Of a stretch of DNA of 64,000 nt, positions 61,017-64,000 are shown piece after piece; position 1 is the first letter of the stretch; every line of letters begins with the position of its first letter. The translations under genes and the position numbers were made by a program. Source of the stretch: Hofstenia miamia (taxonomy: Eukaryota; Xenacoelomorpha; Acoela; Hofsteniidae). The DNA lies in NCBI GenBank assembly GCA_900660155.1, contig CABFPE010000211.1, positions 265,869 through 329,868 of the forward strand. The letters are read 5' to 3'. The notes beneath the pieces are model-generated. The model was not told where the DNA came from, did not search any database, and saw only the letters and a program-made list of their open reading frames with translations.

Positions 61017-63761
61017 GACTTGAAATTAAACATGTCCATAGAGTAAAATNNNNNNNNNNNNNNNNNNNNNNNNNNNNNNNNNNNNNNNNNNNNNNNNNNN
61101 NNNNNNNNNNNNNNNNNNNNNNNNNNNNNNNNNNNNNNNNNNNNNNNNNNNNNNNNNNNNNNNNNNNNNNNNNNNNNNNNNNNNNNNNNNNNNNNNNNNN
61201 NNNNNNNNNNNNNNNNNNNNNNNNNNNNNNNNNNNNNNNNNNNNNNNNNNNNNNNNNNNNNNNNNNNNNNNNNNNNNNNNNNNNNNNNNNNNNNNNNNNN
61301 NNNNNNNNNNNNNNNNNNNNNNNNNNNNNNNNNNNNNNNNNNNNNNNNNNNNNNNNNNNNNNNNNNNNNNNNNNNNNNNNNNNNNNNNNNNNNNNNNNNN
61401 NNNNNNNNNNNNNNNNNNNNNNNNNNNNNNNNNNNNNNNNNNNNNNNNNNNNNNNNNNNNNNNNNNNNNNNNNNNNNNNNNNNNNNNNNNNNNNNNNNNN
61501 NNNNNNNNNNNNNNNNNNNNNNNNNNNNNNNNNNNNNNNNNNNNNNNNNNNNNNNNNNNNNNNNNNNNNNNNNNNNNNNNNNNNNNNNNNNNNNNNNNNN
61601 NNNNNNNNNNNNNNNNNNNNNNNNNNNNNNNNNNNNNNNNNNNNNNNNNNNNNNNNNNNNNNNNNNNNNNNNNNNNNNNNNNNNNNNNNNNNNNNNNNNN
61701 NNNNNNNNNNNNNNNNNNNNNNNNNNNNNNNNNNNNNNNNNNNNNNNNNNNNNNNNNNNNNNNNNNNNNNNNNNNNNNNNNNNNNNNNNNNNNNNNNNNN
61801 NNNNNNNNNNNNNNNNNNNNNNNNNNNNNNNNNNNNNNNNNNNNNNNNNNNNNNNNNNNNNNNNNNNNNNNNNNNNNNNNNNNNNNNNNNNNNNNNNNNN
61901 NNNNNNNNNNNNNNNNNNNNNNNNNNNNNNNNNNNNNNNNNNNNNNNNNNNNNNNNNNNNNNNNNNNNNNNNNNNNNNNNNNNNNNNNNNNNNNNNNNNN
62001 NNNNNNNNNNNNNNNNNNNNNNNNNNNNNNNNNNNNNNNNNNNNNNNNNGAGATCTGTTCAACGCGTATTTTGCCGCTAACTTCTCTGTACCTGTCTCCA
62101 TGTGCCCTGGTCCGCCTGGCGCCTCCCCACTAATCCGACTTTGTGATATGGTCTTCAGCGCTCATGATATTTCTCTCATGCTTAAATCTTGCAAGTTGTC
62201 TGGTACTTGTTATCCCGACGGTGTTCCTTCCTTTGTAATTCATGAAACCTCCTCCACGCTTTCTATACTCCTTCATTTGCTCCACTAAGCGCTATCCCGC
62301 CTGTTGGAAGACATCTTGGATTTCTCCGCTGTTAAAATCTAATCAGCTTCCCTCCTCGCAGGTCACGTCCTACCGCCCAATAGCTATTCTATCTCAACTG
62401 TCTATCATCTTTGAACGCCTTGTTTTCGTATTCCCAAAAATTCGTCACCTCATTAATACTGTTCAAAGTTTCTCAATAAAGGAGACACTAAGATTGCAAT
62501 TCGCGATTTTAGCAAAATGCATTAGCAAGATATGATTTTCTAAATGTTCTTTCTTTAGATGAATCAACTGGTACTAGGCCAGTTCCCAATTGCAACCTGT
62601 AAAACTTATATATATATATATATATATATAAACAGGATATGAATTCGACTGTTGAGTGTGCCATGCGAATTTGAATAATTTTTCGACTGATGTAATTCCA
62701 AAGAATTCAAATTCCGATTCAAAGCTTTCCTAGTGTAAGATATACTTGTACTGACCACTATGTCTCAAATTGCGATTAATCACTAAAAACAATCTCCAAA
62801 ATCTTCAACATTATTTTCAGTTTGGCTGACTAAGGCATTTTTTAATTTGTTAGCAACTCATTATTTGAATACATCTAAAGCATATGGCAATCCTAGTCTG
62901 ACGAATACATTAATACTATTAGTTGTGGTTTAAGAATTAAAAAATGGAACGGACCAGTTTCTAAAACATTCCCACTTAAGCATATTGCTCAACATTACAA
63001 CCACATTCTTTAGAAGTTCAAAATCAAGGAACAAAGCTTATTTGAAACTTTAACAGACTATCAAATAGAATTATAGAGAATGCTAAAAAATTTTGTGTAA
63101 TTCACAATTAGAATAGATAGTATTTCAAACACCTTGAACAATATTTATGAACAATTAATTATAATTGCATAATTGGTAACAAACAAAATTATGTTTGTAC
63201 ATGTATGTGAGAATTCTATTTTTCTTTTGTGTTGTATTTTTACAATTTTATTTTTAATATAGTTTAAAGAAATAAACTAAGTAATTTCTTATTTAAATTA
63301 ATGTAATAAATCACCTTTATTCATTTAATACACATATAAATTAATATTGAAAAAAATTTGTCACCAGATCTAATCGAAAGAATTTATTTGGAAAAATACA
63401 AGGTATTGATTTAATAGTGGGCAGACTATCTAAATGTAATTGTGCGTGATATATAAATCATAGAATGTCAAAGCGAACGCCAGATAATCCAACAAATTTT
63501 AATCTTAAAAACATTAAGCAAAAATTCCAAAATCAAACAATGCTTTTATTTATTGTAATTTAACATATTTTCATATTACAAAAGCATACTAAATTTAAAT
63601 AAAAGTAAGGCCAAATAAGATCGCGGCAATTAGATATAAAATTTCAAAAAACGCTTACTATCCATTCCAGGAAAAGGAAGTGGTTGAATTCCAACTTGCT
63701 TATCAATGGCATCTTCTATTTCAAATCGTATTCCAGAAACATCAGCAACAATAGCATCCAT
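55251..63761 (-). CDS. CPSF4: CPSF4/CPSF30 (Clipper) mRNA 3'-end processing factor
   Basis: Seven exons (63659-63761, 59246-59449, 58939-59034, 58800-58893, 55613-55859, 55487-55567, 55251-55445) with GT-AG borders sum to 1020 nt, 339 aa plus stop. Residues 1-35 match the family N-terminus (DAIVADVSGIRFEIEDAI, QPLPFPGMDK). Five CCCH fingers start at C41, C68, C96, C124 and C148; CKHWLRGLCKKGDYCEFLH and CPWYDRGFCKHG are hallmarks. Three CCHC knuckles follow: C186-C199, C226-C239 and C273-C286 (CFKCGQKGHYANRC, split by the last intron). CPSF4 is a subunit of the nuclear cleavage and polyadenylation complex and helps recognise the AAUAAA signal. It is longer than the 269-aa human protein because of two extra knuckles and a longer C-terminus, the last ~17 residues of which lie in a hAT end. 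Introns 1 and 4 are large and transposon-filled. Confidence 0.95.
56535..56970 (-). mobile_element. Tc1-like element, 5' end and HTH
   Basis: The minus strand encodes SKELSECVKAPIVAL, LDQTEIANEFKESQGCVSKL and a Pro/Lys-rich link, the N-terminal helix-turn-helix of a Tc1 transposase. Upstream on the same strand (56930-56970) the sequence gtacagtatacgaaaaagta resembles a Tc1 terminal repeat, placed as expected before the start. The catalytic half is missing. It lies in CPSF4 intron 4. Confidence 0.75.
57500..58110 (-). mobile_element. Tc1-like transposase, catalytic half
   Basis: On the minus strand the readable pieces are ELYKKRLQFARF near 58040, a NKDHAAI stretch near 57690 (second Asp context; consensus QQDHAAIH) and ENDIQILRLPACSPDLNLI near 57600 (third acid context), with in-frame stops and frame changes. 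The terminal repeats were not found. It is oriented like the helix-turn-helix piece at 56.5 kb but lies upstream of it, so they are separate elements. Located in CPSF4 intron 4. Confidence 0.75.
58664..58682. repeat. perfect short hairpin in CPSF4 intron 4
   Basis: An 8-bp stem caacaggc/gcctgttg with a 3-nt loop, inside a small GC-richer patch. Function unknown; may be part of a decayed transposon end. Confidence 0.5.
59450..61049. other. 3' part of CPSF4 intron 1
   Basis: Intronic AT-rich sequence. A plus-strand frame of 117 codons at 59888-60241 has no recognisable domain. An (AT)n run lies at 60987-61011, just before the gap. Confidence 0.5.
61050..62049. other. assembly gap of exactly 1000 N
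   Basis: One thousand consecutive N, probably a fixed-size placeholder, inside CPSF4 intron 1. Its right edge cuts into a LINE fragment. Confidence 0.98.
62050..62540 (+). mobile_element. LINE fragment of a different, GC-richer family
   Basis: Starting at the gap edge, frames read LFNAYFAANFSVPVS (pre-RT region), then SAHDISLMLKSCKLSGTCYPDG, then YPACWKTSWISPLLKS and SYRPIAILSQLSIIFERLV, the first RT finger motif. One frame change separates the parts near 62280. Homology stops near 62450. Its GC content is distinctly higher than that of the other LINEs here, and the motif wording differs, so it represents another lineage. Its 5' part is hidden by the gap. Confidence 0.7.
62541..63658. other. 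5' part of CPSF4 intron 1
   Basis: AT-rich intron sequence with an (AT)n run at 62608-62630; no other feature recognised. Confidence 0.5.
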
Positions 63762-64000
63762 TTCCTTAAAATTCTATGAAAGATGCTTTTTAACAAATTC
63801 AACGTTGTTTTCAACAATGTCTAAATTGCACTATGTACATATTTGCTTCAAAGTTTTCGTCAAATAAATTTTTGTTGCTTTGACGAAAAGATTAAACAGA
63901 ATTTAGTCAACATAATGAAGGTTATTTCACTATCTAACAATTTACATTTGAAGTTATATATTACTGATTACAGGCCCTTTATTTTTTTTTACATAAAAAT
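63762..64000. promoter_or_regulatory. probable 5' UTR/promoter side of CPSF4
   Basis: Upstream of the CPSF4 start codon on the minus strand. An in-frame stop lies two codons before the ATG (TTTTAAGGAAATG), which supports the chosen start. No core promoter motif could be assigned. Confidence 0.35.

Noticed and set aside
60920-62101. Long minus-strand open frame of 393 codons
   Set aside because: It is open only because it crosses the 1000-N gap; the flanking codons come from an (AT)n run and from antisense of a LINE fragment.

Overview
This window looks like AT-rich nuclear DNA of an invertebrate animal. The support is: GT-AG introns in three genes that can be fully or largely reconstructed (a complete CPSF4/CPSF30 homologue and two LITAF-domain genes), several CR1/Jockey-like LINEs, Tc1, hAT and MITE DNA transposons, and a Gypsy-type LTR fossil. 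There is no bacterial operon structure. I cannot name the species.

Region 1 (1-17.5 kb) is a tandem array of one unrecognised gene family. The only complete copy (8580-10076, 498 aa) has a signal peptide, ten regularly spaced N-x-F-x-x-N rungs that suggest a parallel beta-helix ectodomain, one transmembrane segment and a short tail. Other copies are the last codons at 1-14, a decayed copy at 3673-5249, a 5'-truncated copy at 10385-11199 and a 5'-truncated, near-identical copy at 16026-16653. Flanks are duplicated with the genes and are interrupted by a LINE piece, an insertion carrying an inverted copy of the 3'-flank repeat, and an LTR fossil that itself holds a Tc1 piece. The same region holds two MITEs, a broken THAP-domain sequence and a LINE ORF1/endonuclease segment.

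Region 2 (17.7-31 kb) is gene-poor: two convergent tRNA-like sequences, a GC-rich repeat, one unassigned exon-like ORF, a Tc1 element with both inverted ends and TA duplication, and a 5'-truncated LINE.

Region 3 (31-45 kb) holds two same-strand LITAF-domain paralogues with matching exon lengths and intron phase. They are followed by a hAT transposon with terminal inverted repeats and a perfect 8-bp target duplication.

Region 4 (47-55.3 kb) holds two LINE copies of one family, the first with a 2A-like peptide in front of its endonuclease, and the 3' end of a hAT element.

Region 5 (55.25-63.76 kb, minus strand) is one seven-exon CPSF4 gene encoding 339 aa, with five CCCH fingers and three CCHC knuckles. 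Its introns contain Tc1 pieces, an assembly gap of exactly 1000 N and a GC-richer LINE fragment. Its last ~17 codons run into the hAT end. Six isolated single N characters mark assembly joins, several with duplicated flanks, so some short duplications here are probably artefacts.
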